This document shows positions 1 to 9,630 of a DNA stretch of 34,544 nt, piece by piece. Source of the stretch: Schizochytrium sp. CCTCC M209059 (taxonomy: Eukaryota; Sar; Bigyra; Thraustochytrida; Thraustochytriidae); the NCBI GenBank assembly GCA_000818945.1, contig KN805474.1:1-34544 (forward strand), written 5' to 3'. Made by a program: the position numbers and the translations under genes. A model generated the notes under the pieces. It saw nothing but the letters and a program-made list of their open reading frames with translations. It was not told the origin of the DNA and did not search any database. The number at the start of each line of letters is the position of its first letter. The first letter of the stretch is position 1.

Positions 1-1
1 C

Positions 2-73
2 GTGACTTCGCTGGAGCACATTTTCAACACCTTTGCCGCTCGTCAAGCTCTCGTTGATGGGCCGAAAGAGTGA
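2..73 (+). CDS. 3' end of an upstream gene (partial)
   Basis: An open frame enters from the left edge and ends at TGA 71-73. It gives a 23-residue tail beginning VTSLEHIF and ending GPKE. Codon choice is like that of the neighbouring genes. Only 34 bases separate this stop from the ATG of the next gene, which fits the tight packing elsewhere. The stretch is too short to name a family, and a chance open frame of this length is possible. Confidence 0.35.
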   Translation: MTSLEHIFNTFAARQALVDGPKE

Positions 74-107
74 ATTCACCCCTAGCTAGCTAGCTTGCCT
101 CATAGAA

Positions 108-1178
108 ATGAAAGCAAATCTCGATTCTAGCATTCGCAATTGCATCACGATGGACAACGTGCACGCCGTGCCCGCGCCGGCGGCGCCGCCATCAACGTCG
201 CTCGCGTCTACTACCAGCGATAGCGACGAGCTCGTTGCAACTGGATCGGTATGCGCTCCGAAGATGGAGAAGACGGCCCCAACGTCCGGCGCCACAGAGG
301 CACCGACGTTAACGCGCGAGGAAAAGTGGGCACGGCTGCGCCGCGCAGTGTTCTCCGCGAGCCGCGCCAAACTCTTCGTTGACGTGCCTGAGCTCGAGGT
401 AGGCCTCTTCGCAAAGTTGCGCCAAGTTGTGCCCGAAGGCACCAAACTTACGTTTGCGGGCTGGGAGACTTTGGCAGAGGCAAACATTCTGGGTGCTCCA
501 GACTTTGCCGCGGTCGACATTGTGCGACCGCGTTTCGAAGAAGCCGATGACGCCGGAGCGCAAGCTAAGGAAGATCAAGTCGATACAACCGGTTTGCTCA
601 AGTTGTATCCTTCGGAAGAGGTTCTTGGCGCGTATCTTCTCTTAAACGCTGGCGACTTTGCGAACCAGCGGATACTCGAGCTCGGCGCAGGCTTCTGTGG
701 ACTCGCTGGTCTTTTGCTTGCACGTAAAATACCAAAGGGAGCCACAATCTGCCTCAGCGACGGAAGTCAGGCGTGTCTCGACCTCGCAGACCGCCATATC
801 TCGCTCAACAAGCTTGAAAATGTGGTGTCCACCAAACGAATTCTCTGGGACCGAAAGGCCGACTATCTTGGGCATGAAACATACGACACAATCATCATCG
901 CCGACTGTCTGTATCTGAACAAACTACATGCAGACCTTCTCAATGCCATCTTTCATCTCTTAAAGGGTCACGAATCGCGTTGCATCATTGTTTCTCCGCC
1001 TCGGTACAGGTCACTTGAGCTGTTTGTTGCGCGGGCGGCAGCACGCTTTCATGTTCGCCAGTCCACGCAAGACATTTCATTTCTCGACGCCGTACGCACG
1101 GAGACGACGCGAAATTTTAAGCCCATCTTTATCGAGCTGCGAAAGAGAACTGAAGCGTGTGCGTCAAAGGTCGAGTAA
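108..1178 (+). CDS. CAMKMT: Calmodulin-lysine N-methyltransferase-like protein
   Basis: 356 aa class I SAM-dependent methyltransferase of the lysine methyltransferase family 16 type. Seen: a variable N-terminus of about 165 residues; the family block YPSEEVLGAYLL at residues 168-179; the SAM-binding glycine motif ELGAGFCGLAG at 191-201; the acidic loop LSDGS at 216-220; and the post-motif ADCLYL at 265-270. The order and spacing match human CaM-KMT, which trimethylates a calmodulin lysine. That substrate is inferred from family resemblance; a related METTL21-type protein is the main alternative. The ATG at 108 is the first in frame, with a second at 150. The family-typical domain ends within 20 residues of the stop at 1176-1178. 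The stop overlaps a perfect GTAAGT donor at 1175-1180, and a diverged copy of the 3' end follows (see repeat 1079-1342). If splicing occurred at 1175-1231, the protein would have an alternative 30-residue tail also ending SKVE. Confidence 0.8.
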   Translation: MKANLDSSIRNCITMDNVHAVPAPAAPPSTSLASTTSDSDELVATGSVCAPKMEKTAPTSGATEAPTLTREEKWARLRRAVFSASRAKLFVDVPELEVGLFAKLRQVVPEGTKLTFAGWETLAEANILGAPDFAAVDIVRPRFEEADDAGAQAKEDQVDTTGLLKLYPSEEVLGAYLLLNAGDFANQRILELGAGFCGLAGLLLARKIPKGATICLSDGSQACLDLADRHISLNKLENVVSTKRILWDRKADYLGHETYDTIIIADCLYLNKLHADLLNAIFHLLKGHESRCIIVSPPRYRSLELFVARAAARFHVRQSTQDISFLDAVRTETTRNFKPIFIELRKRTEACASKVE

Positions 1179-1342
1179 GTTCTAACTTGCTTTTTTTTTT
1201 GTTTTGTTGTTTTACGACGCCCTTTTCGCAGTGCGCACGGGAACAAAATCGCAATTTTTCAAGCCCGTCTTCATCGAGCTCGCGAAAATGAAGCGAATCT
1301 TGTGTCAAAGGTCGAGTAAATTCTGGTTTGCTTTTGATTTTT
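1079..1342 (+). repeat. Tandem duplication of the CAMKMT 3' end
   Basis: The last ~100 bases of the methyltransferase gene plus its T-rich 3' flank (about 1079-1200) recur at about 1212-1342. The stop codons TAA 1176 and TAA 1317 are 141 bases apart. The copy keeps a recognisable version of VRTETTRNFKPIFIEL (as VRTGTKSQFFKPVFIEL). Indels shift its frame near the end, so the homologous frame misses the stop. The DNA around CAAAGGTCGAGTAA is identical in both copies. It is best read as a decayed duplicate, or possibly an alternative last exon. Confidence 0.75.
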
Positions 1343-1358
1343 ACATCATCAATACTTT

Positions 1359-2747
1359 TTACTTTCTACCTTCGCCCGCGCCTGAGCCTCCACTTGTCAT
1401 TGAGTCTGCTGGGTGTGGAGCTAAACTCGCCATAGGAGGCGCCGAGGGCGATGGAGCAGGCTCTGGGACAGCCTCTGCCAAAGGAATCTCGTCGTCATGT
1501 ACGCTGGCGCTATGAATCGATATATGATCCGTGGTTTGTGTGTGCTGAGCCGCCTCATTGTGAGACGATGAAGCCTCGCTTGCGAGAGCAATCTGAATCG
1601 GAAGGCGCAAGTGAAAGTTTTGTCCAAAAAAAGTGCATGGTTGCAGGGTAAAAACCACTGCGTGCGTCACGCTTGCCTGATCGAGTGAAAAGCTTTGATG
1701 TCGGACATTCAGTGGAATCGTCGCAGAGAATCGAGCACACGTGCTCTTCTTCTTGGCTCCAAAATCAGCTGCTTTAGGGGCTGGCGAAGATGCTGACGAT
1801 GGCGCAGGCGGTGGCGGAGGAGGAGGTGTTGGTGTTGTAGGATGATGATTGTTCTGTGTTCCCACAGCCTTTGCCTCGATTGCCGGGGTCTTGGCTGACT
1901 TCTTTGCAGGCCCCGCGCCACGAGCAGTCGCGCCGGTGGCACCGCCTCTCGAGCCGTCAGTATCGTCTCCGTCATCATTGGGGTCTTTCCACTCTTCCTC
2001 CGTCTCATGCGTAGCACTCCGATGCAAAACCCACTTTTGCGAATGCTCTCGCGCTGCAGTTCTTGTTCGCGCCATGACGCGTTGCTCAAGCTTGACATTG
2101 CGCAAGATAAAGGCCGCATTCGTATTGTTTCGTAAATACACGGTGATAGCGCACTTCTCACCAGGACGCACAGACGAAGGAAGACAAAACGCTCGCGCTT
2201 GAATGCTACCGTGTGTTCGAAAGAGCGAAAACCCACTATCAACTTTGCTGTTGAGAGAGCCCGTCGTGATGGTTTGTAGCGTTGGCGTCGCATTCACTTC
2301 AAGAGATTGCGAGTGCGCTACTTGTTTGCTTGAGAACCAGCCACTGCCGCCAGCCCCACCTCCGCGGACTTCGGCGTAGACTGCATAAGCTACAGAGACT
2401 TTTACGACTGCGCCTGCGCTATGGTCCACATTCTCGAACTCTGTGGAGGGCGGCGCAGAGCGAGGAAGATGAAAGCGAAAGGGAAACTTGTACGAACCTG
2501 GCTCGAGGTACCCAGCATTGAACTTCTTGCAGACAATGTTCTGATCCAGCAAGGTGGACTTGGACCGATCGGCGTCTACGCCGGCAACGAGCGTGCAGCG
2601 CAGGCGCGCGTCGAGTTCGCCGAGCCTCGTCCTTGCAATCACGACCGCCGAGATCTCGCCGCTCACCACGTCCCCGGGGACAGCGGCTGGCTGGTCCAGG
2701 CACACGCGGACGGTAGCGTACTCGCTCACCGACGCTCGCTGGCCCAT
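1359..2747 (-). CDS. Arrestin-fold protein with disordered insertion
   Basis: 462 aa, intronless, ATG at 2747-2745. Residues about 8-155 look like an arrestin N domain: beta-strand pattern EYATVRVCLDQPAAVPGDVVSG, then the family signature GSYKFPFRFHLP at 84-95. Residues about 170-390 look like an arrestin C domain with SVRPGEKCAITVYLRNNT at 192-209. The C domain is interrupted at about 248-335 by an acidic, alanine- and proline-rich stretch including a run of seven prolines. The protein starts MGQRAS, which fits the MGxxxS/T N-myristoylation pattern, so membrane attachment is plausible but unproven. Alpha-arrestins and Vps26-like proteins are adaptors for cargo sorting and receptor ubiquitination; which role applies here cannot be told. 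The gene is convergent with CAMKMT (180 bases apart) and divergent from the myosin gene. Confidence 0.75.
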   Translation of the reverse strand: MGQRASVSEYATVRVCLDQPAAVPGDVVSGEISAVVIARTRLGELDARLRCTLVAGVDADRSKSTLLDQNIVCKKFNAGYLEPGSYKFPFRFHLPRSAPPSTEFENVDHSAGAVVKVSVAYAVYAEVRGGGAGGSGWFSSKQVAHSQSLEVNATPTLQTITTGSLNSKVDSGFSLFRTHGSIQARAFCLPSSVRPGEKCAITVYLRNNTNAAFILRNVKLEQRVMARTRTAAREHSQKWVLHRSATHETEEEWKDPNDDGDDTDGSRGGATGATARGAGPAKKSAKTPAIEAKAVGTQNNHHPTTPTPPPPPPPAPSSASSPAPKAADFGAKKKSTCARFSATIPLNVRHQSFSLDQASVTHAVVFTLQPCTFFGQNFHLRLPIQIALASEASSSHNEAAQHTQTTDHISIHSASVHDDEIPLAEAVPEPAPSPSAPPMASLAPHPADSMTSGGSGAGEGRK

Positions 2748-2985
2748 GGCGTCTGCGAGCTGGCCCGCGACGACGAGCGCCTCGCGTCGGAGCCCGCCTT
2801 GAGGTTCTGCGAGGAGTTCCGAGCCCGCGTCCGACTCGTCGATTGACCTGCACGCGCAGCGAGCGCGAGCCCGACTACGGTCTGCTCAGCAGCAAGCAGC
2901 AACGCCGACGCAGCCAGCCCACGCTCTGCGCCGAGAGGGCCAAGCGCCAGAACTGCTTTCTTCTCGCCGCTCGCCGAGTGGTACT

Positions 2986-2986
<1 letters not shown>

Positions 2987-3025
<39 letters not shown>
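2987..3025 (+). repeat. (CAG)13 trinucleotide microsatellite
   Basis: Thirteen perfect CAG units, followed by two CGG-like units. On the arrestin mRNA strand it reads CUG and would lie in the 5' leader or promoter. Read as protein it gives polyQ, polyA or polyL in short frames lacking any other coding sign. Confidence 0.95.
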
Positions 3026-3027
<2 letters not shown>

Positions 3028-3631
3028 GCGGCGTTTGATGCTGTGAGCCGGGTGGGAAAAAGGGTTGCGCAGACATCAAAGTTGGCCTGGAAGCTCCGAG
3101 TCGGGCTGACGACATCAGGGTACGGCAAATCGCGCTCGGAACTGCCCTGCACTGCGCGGCAGCGGCCCGGAGCATGCGGCCGTCGGCCCTGACAGCTGCC
3201 GATTGGCAGGCGCTGGCACGCGCGATCTCCTGACATGGGCTTTTTGCGGCAAGCTTCTATGTAGTCGTCTGCCTGTTAGGTGCGGATGACTGACTGCCTG
3301 ATTGGTAGTCCTAGTGGCTGTTACATGGGAAAGCGATCGCTAAGAATCTCAGTTTGTCCTGCCAGGCTTGTCATGACTAGCCTTTGGTTTTCTTGATGTG
3401 TTCGAGCAGAGCACCGCGCCGGCGGTTCCTTTCCACTGGCTGGCTGACTGACAGTGCGTGGTTGGAGTAGGAGTACATATTGTTCAATCGCTTTCGTTTT
3501 ATCTAGTGTGTTGGGTGTCTTTCAATTTCTATTTGCTCTGTCTCTCACGTCGTCGTAGATAGAACACCCGCCTGCACAGAGCACGGCACTTCGCACGGAG
3601 ACGAAATTAAATGCCTGCCTGGTCGCCCACC

Positions 3632-3668
3632 CGCACGCACGCGCGCACGCACGCACGCACGGACGGAC
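3632..3668 (+). repeat. ACGC-rich simple repeat
   Basis: Imperfect tetranucleotide tract of CGCA/ACGC units ending in GGAC GGAC, about 360 bases upstream of the myosin ATG. It is a simple-sequence repeat, possibly promoter-associated. Confidence 0.7.
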
Positions 3669-4026
3669 ACTCTCGACTGCTCGCTCGCCCACCCAGGTAT
3701 GTTTGGTTTGGTCACATAATTTTGACCGCCCGCTGGTGGGTTGACGCGCGCGACTCTCTCTGCTTCGCTACTAGCTGGACCAGTTGAGAAGAAGACGCGG
3801 CGCCAAGCCCGAGCTGCATGGGCGCAGAATTCCTTCCCCTCCAAGGGCGCCGCGCCTTGCCTTTGGCTGCTCGAGCGGCAGCTGGTAGCCACAAAGGTAC
3901 GCTACGCCGTTCAAGGGCGACCGCCGTCTCAAGGTGTCGCGGTGTACGAACTCTTTCACAAGCAGAGCACCTTTGGGCCTTGGCGCTTTCCCGCAACAAC
4001 CCAAGTGCGACGAGCGCGTCGCGACG

Positions 4027-7000
4027 ATGACCGTCGAGACCTCGCGGCGAAACGTCTGGGTCCTCGTAGAAAATTCGTACCTAGAAGGCCGCATTGCTGT
4101 TGATGAGCCCAGCGAAGACTTCGTCGATGTCTCCGTGCGAACCCTCGGCGTCACCATCCCCATCAGTCGAGAAAATGTCTACGAGACAAACCCTGACGTC
4201 GCAAGCTTTTACGACCTCGATGATCTCACCAGTCTCAGACACCTCCACGAGCCGGCCATTCTGCATGTCTTGGAAGGGCGATCTTACGAGAATCAGCCGT
4301 ATACATATCTGAGTGGAATCCTCGTCAGTGTCAACCCGCTCGAGCGAACTTCAGAAGCTCTTCAAGCGGGATTTAAGGCGGCCCCAGGCACCTACGTCCC
4401 CCCCCATCCGTTCGCATTGGCCGAGACTGCCTTTCAGCAAATGTGTTTTGCGACCAAAAACCAGGATCGAAGCTGTACGAGCGCGCAATCCATCGTCATT
4501 GCTGGTGAAAGCGGCGCTGGCAAGACTGAAGTTGCCAAACGCGTGATTCAGCATCTCATCAAGCGCTCTGGCGCCTCACCCGCTCAAATCAGTAGCGACG
4601 ATGGCTCGCCGTCGCTCGAACAGCAGCTCCTGGGCCTCAACCCGATTTTGGAGTCTTTCGGCAATGCGGCCACTCTACGCAACCACAACTCGTCGCGTTT
4701 TGGCAAGTTCACAAAGTTGCACTTTGACTGCGACGGCTCGTCAGAGTCCGGGGCGACTCTGGCTCATGCTTCCATTTGCTCGTATCTCTTAGAAAGGTCA
4801 CGCATTGTTTTCCACAGCCCAGGCGAACGATCCTTTCGGGTATTTTACGAGCTCATCAATGGGGCGGATCCAGAGCTACGCGATAGAGCCAGACTTGGTC
4901 CAGTCGATCAGAGCAAAGAGGGATACATTTTCAACTTTGTCCGCGACAAAGATGCGGCCGAACGCGATTGTGCGAAACAGCTCGAACGAGACAAAGCTGC
5001 TTTTGCGGGCCTCGTCGAAGCGCTTCGCGCAGTTGGGCTTGGTAAACGTCTTGACGATATCTTTCTCATGGTCGCCTGCGTCCTACATCTAGGCAACCTC
5101 GAGATCGAGGAGGAAGAGAGCGAGCAAGGGAGCGTGGCTTGTATTAAAAACGAGCACCTCGTGACTGAAGGCGTGACCTCAGACCTGCTCGGTTTGCCGC
5201 GGGGATCACTTCAAGAGCTCCTTTGTGAGCGGACCGTCAATTTGCCTGGAGGCGAAAGTGTAAGAGTCCGACGCAAGCTTCTCGAGGCGCTCGAGGCACG
5301 AAATGCTCTTGCCAAAAGTCTATACAGCGCTCTCTTCGACTGGCTCATTGAACGCATCAACCACAAGCTTGCCCCCGACGCCATGGCAGCCGAGCGCTTC
5401 AAAGATGCGTATGTTGGCGTGCTCGATATCTTTGGTTTCGAAACCTTTGCACGGAATGACTTTGAGCAACTTCTCATCAACTTTGCCAACGAGGCATTGC
5501 AGGAAACCTTTCGCGAAAAGGTCCTCGTGGCCGAGGCATTATTGTATCGGCAAGAGGGCCTTGTCCTCGACGACGCAACGACCTCATCGTCTGCCGCAGA
5601 CGAGATTGCCTCTTGCCTTGCACTCTTGGAAGGGACAAAATCCCAACCGGGCATTTTACAAAAGCTTGCCGCCGAAAGTGAGTGCCCCAACCCAAAGGAT
5701 GATCGATTTGTTAGCACGCTACACTCTTCGTTTGCCAGGCATCCCCAATTTCTCGCGCCTCATCCCAAGGACAAGCAGACCACCTTTATTGTCTCCCATT
5801 ACGCGTCTGACGTCACGTACACCGTGGGCAAATTTACACAAAAAAATCTCGATCGACTGCCCAAGGATGCTCAGGTGGTGCTTGGCCAGTCAACACGCGA
5901 GTTTGTCGCTGACATGCTCGCTGCGGCAGCGAGCTCTGCAGGAGGCTCAGGCGCCGCTGCGTCCAAGCGCCAGCAGCGGACCATTGCAACACAATTTTCC
6001 AAACAAATCAGCGCACTGGTGCGCGACCTCAACGCTACACAATGCTCTTTTGTGCGATGCATTAAGCCAAACCTGACCATGCGACGCGACCATAGCAATG
6101 GGCGTTGGTTCGACAGCAGCTACGTGCTTGATCAGCTGCGCTGCCTTGGTATTGCGCAGACTGCAAAGGCACTTCGCGGTGGCGGCTTTCCGACGCGCAT
6201 TGACTACAAGGACGTCATGGAAAACTTCAAGGAGCAAATCCCAAAGGAACACTTTGAGGCATGCACCAAACTTCTCGACGTCGGTGCTAGTGGCTGTACA
6301 GACGACACGGCACGTCGCCGTCGGCGCAACGCGCGCTTCATTCGCGCTCTGTTCTGGGCATTTGATATCCCACAGGATGCTTACAGGTGTGGGCTCACAA
6401 AGGTTTTCTTTAAGCCTGGGGCATTGCAAAAGGTCGACGCCATGCTCGCCGCCTCACGCGAGCAAGCAGACGCAAACGCTGGCGATGACGCGGAAATTGC
6501 AGAGAGCGCGCGTCTTGCACGTTTTCGCGAACATTGTGCGCGGTCTGCATGGCGCTCTTGCTGCACCAAGGTTATCGCGGCAAATCGATTCTTAGATGTA
6601 CTTCAGGCCGCGCGCAAGGCTGCCGAGGCACGTCGCCGTGCATTAGAACGTCAAGCAGCTGTGCGCATTCAGGCAACGTGGCGAATGGCCCTTGCCATGG
6701 ACAATTTTCGCATCATTTTCCAAGCCGTGCTTTCAGCCCAGAGCTTTTGGCGAATGTGCGAGACACGAAAAGCGTACCTGGCGGAGCAGCAACGTCGCAA
6801 AGAGGCAGCTCAGGCCCTTGCAGAGGCAGAAGCCGAGGCTGCTGCAGTCCAAGTTGCCGCTGAAGCAGCCGCGGCAAAACGGCAGCAAGAAGCTGCTGCT
6901 GCTGCTGAGGCTGCTGCGGCTGCTGCGGCTGCTGCCGAGGCCCAGCGGCAGCTGGATATTCGAAAGCGCAGCAACAACAACGACGAGGTGCCCAACCACG

Positions 7001-9630
7001 AGAGGGAAGAGGATGCTGACGAAGATGAGGACGTTCAAGATGAAGAAGAAGAAGATGAGGAAGATGAGCACATTGAAGAAGATGATGAAGACGAGGAAGA
7101 AGCAGACCGCCTTCGCGAGCAAGCGATGCGCTGCCAGCAGCAAATGCAGCTCATGATGATCAAGGAAGCCATCTTGGCTGAAAATGAGCGCCGTGAAGCG
7201 GCCGCGGACACTGATGGCAGCATGAGCACTATTCCAGAAGAAAATGAGGACGACGTGTCATCGTGGGCCTCTCGTTCGCGTGCTAGCAGTTTTACTTTGC
7301 CAGCAGACTCGACCAAAAGCAGCACATTTGTGGGCGCCCCCTCTTCATCGAGAGAACAGCAGCAAACGCAGCAATCTTCGCAACTCAAGGGTAATATCAG
7401 TAGCGCTCCAAGCCCCCGTCATCAGTCGCGCGCAAAGACCAAGCTCAAGAACACAGGACCGCCCCCGCCCTTGCCCCCAAAGCCTGAACATAAGCGTGGA
7501 ACTTCCCTCCATACCTCCGAAGGAAATGCAGACGTACTCGTTGGAACCGATGGACTACAGTCCCAAGACAAAGATCGTTCTAGACCAAGCTCGCAATCCT
7601 TCAAGAGCGCGCCAGTAGAAGCAGCATCCCTGCGCAGCTTTAAAAAGACCACAACGCCTGCACGCGCCCCCCAACCTCCGCCGCCACCCCCGAAAAGCTC
7701 CAAGACACTCCAGCGGCAATCAGAACGATCGCGATCGTCCTCGGCTAGTGCTTCAGGAGACGAGGGAAATCATGGTGTCTTAAATGCGAAACGTGGCACT
7801 GGCGAACGAACCAAAAAGAAGGACGGTGATGCAAATGCGAAGAGCGGCTCCAAGTCGGGTACAACAGCGAGCGGAAGGCAAATGACGGGCCGGAAACAAC
7901 GTCTCTACTCGCGACGGAATCCGTCTTCACAGAAACGCGTCACCGCTGCGCACGACCAAAAGAAACAGCGCACCATCTTCCTGCGTCTGCGGCAAGAAGA
8001 GAGGTCTTATGTTGACGCGCTGAGCATCATCAATGGCAACTATTACAAACCTGTGCTCGAGACCCTCATCATCGACGAGCCTGGCTCCACCAAAGGTCTG
8101 CTGCGCCAGGATGCAGAGAGCATCTTCTCCAATTTACCACAGCTTCTCAAGATGCATTTCCAGATGCTTGCGAGCATCGAAGAGGAGCTTGCAAAGCAAA
8201 AGCAAGATCCCATGTACGCGATGACGTCAACGTTTCTAGGAAAACTTCGAGAATCTCTGCCATTTCTTCGCACTGTCTACTTGGTATATGTGAAGCAGAA
8301 CTCCACGAGTCTTAGTATCCTTTCACGCGCCCGTGCGGAGGTTCCCAAGTTTGCTCGCTTTCTTCGTCTTACTGCGGAGAACAAAACGCTGCCAAGCTAC
8401 GGCACAGATCTGCGTGATTTACTCAAGATTCCCATCAACCAAATGGCTCGCTATCACGAGTTTTTGAACATGCTGCTTTCCTGCACGCACCCTGATAGCA
8501 GGGAACACAAAGATCTGCGCGAGGTCTGCAAGCGGATCGAAGGAATCACTCGGGAATTAGACAACGAGCGACGGCTCGCAAGATTGAGAATGCGAGCGTA
8601 TGAGATTGCCAACGAGCTCGAGGGTGTCGGTAAGCCAGCCTGGAAGCGCAAGGGAAAGACTCAGCTGCTCAACAATGTCAACAACCCGCGCAGCCACCAC
8701 TCGCTCATGGATCTCTCTGCGGCAGCTGCAGCGAGCTTGCAAAGTAGCCACCAGCGCGAGTCCTTTCCGACAGGCTCAAGCCAGGGACAAGTGCCATCTG
8801 CGCAGCAAGATCAGGTCAAACAAAAGTCTGATGACCAGCACGCACATCAAGGCTCGCAAGCAAGCAATGTTGACGGAACTAATACGACCTCTGACGCGGA
8901 ATCAAGTGGCGCTGTCGCACCACAGAGTCATATTCTTGTACCAGGGCGCCAATTTCTTTGTGAATGGACGGCTCCGCTTAGTGTTAGTGAGCGCAAGTTG
9001 GACGAGGCGCAACCTACAGACGTCAAACCCAAAAATCGTGCATTCTTTCTCTTCTCGGATGTCTTGGTGATTGCCAAAAAGGTAGCAACGCGCAAGTACG
9101 ATTTGCGCATGTGGATTGACTTGAGCAAAATATGGGTCGACGCCTCACACGTGACTGCGGCGGGGAAGAAGACAGCACGGGTGCGCGAGCAATTTGAAGA
9201 GGCTACAACGGAGCGTCACGAGCGCGTGTACCCGTTGCAGATTGTGTACATTTCCATGGCGAATGGAGTCGCGAATACAGGCCATACCAGTCTTGCCATT
9301 CGCTTGCTTCAAAACGCCAGCGGTGGAACAAGAAAGCGCAAGAATGGGCGTCAGGAGAACCTTTCTCCCCGCGTGGAGAATCTCATGATTTGGTTTCACA
9401 GTCCCGTGCAGCGCCGAGAGGCCTTTCACAATCTCACGGCTGCTTCCAAGGCCCTGAAGAAACGGCGGGAACAGCTTGCGAAAATGCAGACCGAGCTCGT
9501 TGGCAAAGGAGCTGCCGGTGCGGCTGTGGTCAAGGCTGCCAAAGAGCGTCTCGCGCATCTTTCCGAGTCGCCTCTTCAAGGAGAATCAATGGCAGACCTC
9601 GCTACGGCTGCGAGCTCTGCAGTGGCTTGA
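4027..9630 (+). CDS. Unconventional myosin with RhoGEF (DH) and PH domains
   Basis: 1867 aa from the first in-frame ATG at 4027; the frame is open for about 31 codons upstream without an ATG, so a 5' exon cannot be excluded. Order of parts: SH3-like N-terminal segment (about 5-55); motor domain with P-loop GESGAGKT at 160-167, switch I NHNSSRFGKF, switch II DIFGFE at 467-472, actin-binding/SH1 region near LRGGGFPTR and converter FFKPG; IQ-like neck near residue 879 (IQATWRMA); Ala/Glu-rich helical stretch and a polyacidic run (about 997-1028); proline-rich SH3 ligands (GPPPPLPPKPE and PQPPPPPPKSS); DH domain about 1316-1533 (RLRQEERSYVDAL start); PH domain about 1637-1812. Known precedent: Dictyostelium MyoM joins a motor to DH-PH. 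Expected role: an actin motor that activates a Rho-family GTPase, with calmodulin-like light chains on the neck. Nucleotide-binding residues are intact, so the motor is probably active. Confidence 0.92.
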   Translation: MTVETSRRNVWVLVENSYLEGRIAVDEPSEDFVDVSVRTLGVTIPISRENVYETNPDVASFYDLDDLTSLRHLHEPAILHVLEGRSYENQPYTYLSGILVSVNPLERTSEALQAGFKAAPGTYVPPHPFALAETAFQQMCFATKNQDRSCTSAQSIVIAGESGAGKTEVAKRVIQHLIKRSGASPAQISSDDGSPSLEQQLLGLNPILESFGNAATLRNHNSSRFGKFTKLHFDCDGSSESGATLAHASICSYLLERSRIVFHSPGERSFRVFYELINGADPELRDRARLGPVDQSKEGYIFNFVRDKDAAERDCAKQLERDKAAFAGLVEALRAVGLGKRLDDIFLMVACVLHLGNLEIEEEESEQGSVACIKNEHLVTEGVTSDLLGLPRGSLQELLCERTVNLPGGESVRVRRKLLEALEARNALAKSLYSALFDWLIERINHKLAPDAMAAERFKDAYVGVLDIFGFETFARNDFEQLLINFANEALQETFREKVLVAEALLYRQEGLVLDDATTSSSAADEIASCLALLEGTKSQPGILQKLAAESECPNPKDDRFVSTLHSSFARHPQFLAPHPKDKQTTFIVSHYASDVTYTVGKFTQKNLDRLPKDAQVVLGQSTREFVADMLAAAASSAGGSGAAASKRQQRTIATQFSKQISALVRDLNATQCSFVRCIKPNLTMRRDHSNGRWFDSSYVLDQLRCLGIAQTAKALRGGGFPTRIDYKDVMENFKEQIPKEHFEACTKLLDVGASGCTDDTARRRRRNARFIRALFWAFDIPQDAYRCGLTKVFFKPGALQKVDAMLAASREQADANAGDDAEIAESARLARFREHCARSAWRSCCTKVIAANRFLDVLQAARKAAEARRRALERQAAVRIQATWRMALAMDNFRIIFQAVLSAQSFWRMCETRKAYLAEQQRRKEAAQALAEAEAEAAAVQVAAEAAAAKRQQEAAAAAEAAAAAAAAAEAQRQLDIRKRSNNNDEVPNHEREEDADEDEDVQDEEEEDEEDEHIEEDDEDEEEADRLREQAMRCQQQMQLMMIKEAILAENERREAAADTDGSMSTIPEENEDDVSSWASRSRASSFTLPADSTKSSTFVGAPSSSREQQQTQQSSQLKGNISSAPSPRHQSRAKTKLKNTGPPPPLPPKPEHKRGTSLHTSEGNADVLVGTDGLQSQDKDRSRPSSQSFKSAPVEAASLRSFKKTTTPARAPQPPPPPPKSSKTLQRQSERSRSSSASASGDEGNHGVLNAKRGTGERTKKKDGDANAKSGSKSGTTASGRQMTGRKQRLYSRRNPSSQKRVTAAHDQKKQRTIFLRLRQEERSYVDALSIINGNYYKPVLETLIIDEPGSTKGLLRQDAESIFSNLPQLLKMHFQMLASIEEELAKQKQDPMYAMTSTFLGKLRESLPFLRTVYLVYVKQNSTSLSILSRARAEVPKFARFLRLTAENKTLPSYGTDLRDLLKIPINQMARYHEFLNMLLSCTHPDSREHKDLREVCKRIEGITRELDNERRLARLRMRAYEIANELEGVGKPAWKRKGKTQLLNNVNNPRSHHSLMDLSAAAAASLQSSHQRESFPTGSSQGQVPSAQQDQVKQKSDDQHAHQGSQASNVDGTNTTSDAESSGAVAPQSHILVPGRQFLCEWTAPLSVSERKLDEAQPTDVKPKNRAFFLFSDVLVIAKKVATRKYDLRMWIDLSKIWVDASHVTAAGKKTARVREQFEEATTERHERVYPLQIVYISMANGVANTGHTSLAIRLLQNASGGTRKRKNGRQENLSPRVENLMIWFHSPVQRREAFHNLTAASKALKKRREQLAKMQTELVGKGAAGAAVVKAAKERLAHLSESPLQGESMADLATAASSAVA

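Larger units (their letters stand above)
2748..4026. promoter_or_regulatory. Divergent intergenic region between arrestin and myosin genes
   Basis: About 1.3 kb between two divergent ATGs, so it must hold both promoters and 5' UTRs. It contains a CAG tract (2987-3025), an ACGC-rich tract (3632-3668) and a perfect palindrome AGCGATCGCT at 3332-3341. Several overlapping open frames cross the CAG tract, but none has domain features. I see no convincing gene here. Confidence 0.5.

Noticed and set aside
2843..3046. Polyglutamine protein on + strand
   Set aside because: Only the CAG tract is notable; no other coding signature, and it lies in a divergent promoter region.
3934..4026. Myosin start at 3934
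   Set aside because: The codon is GTG; the first ATG in frame is 4027 and immediately precedes the usual myosin N-terminal region.
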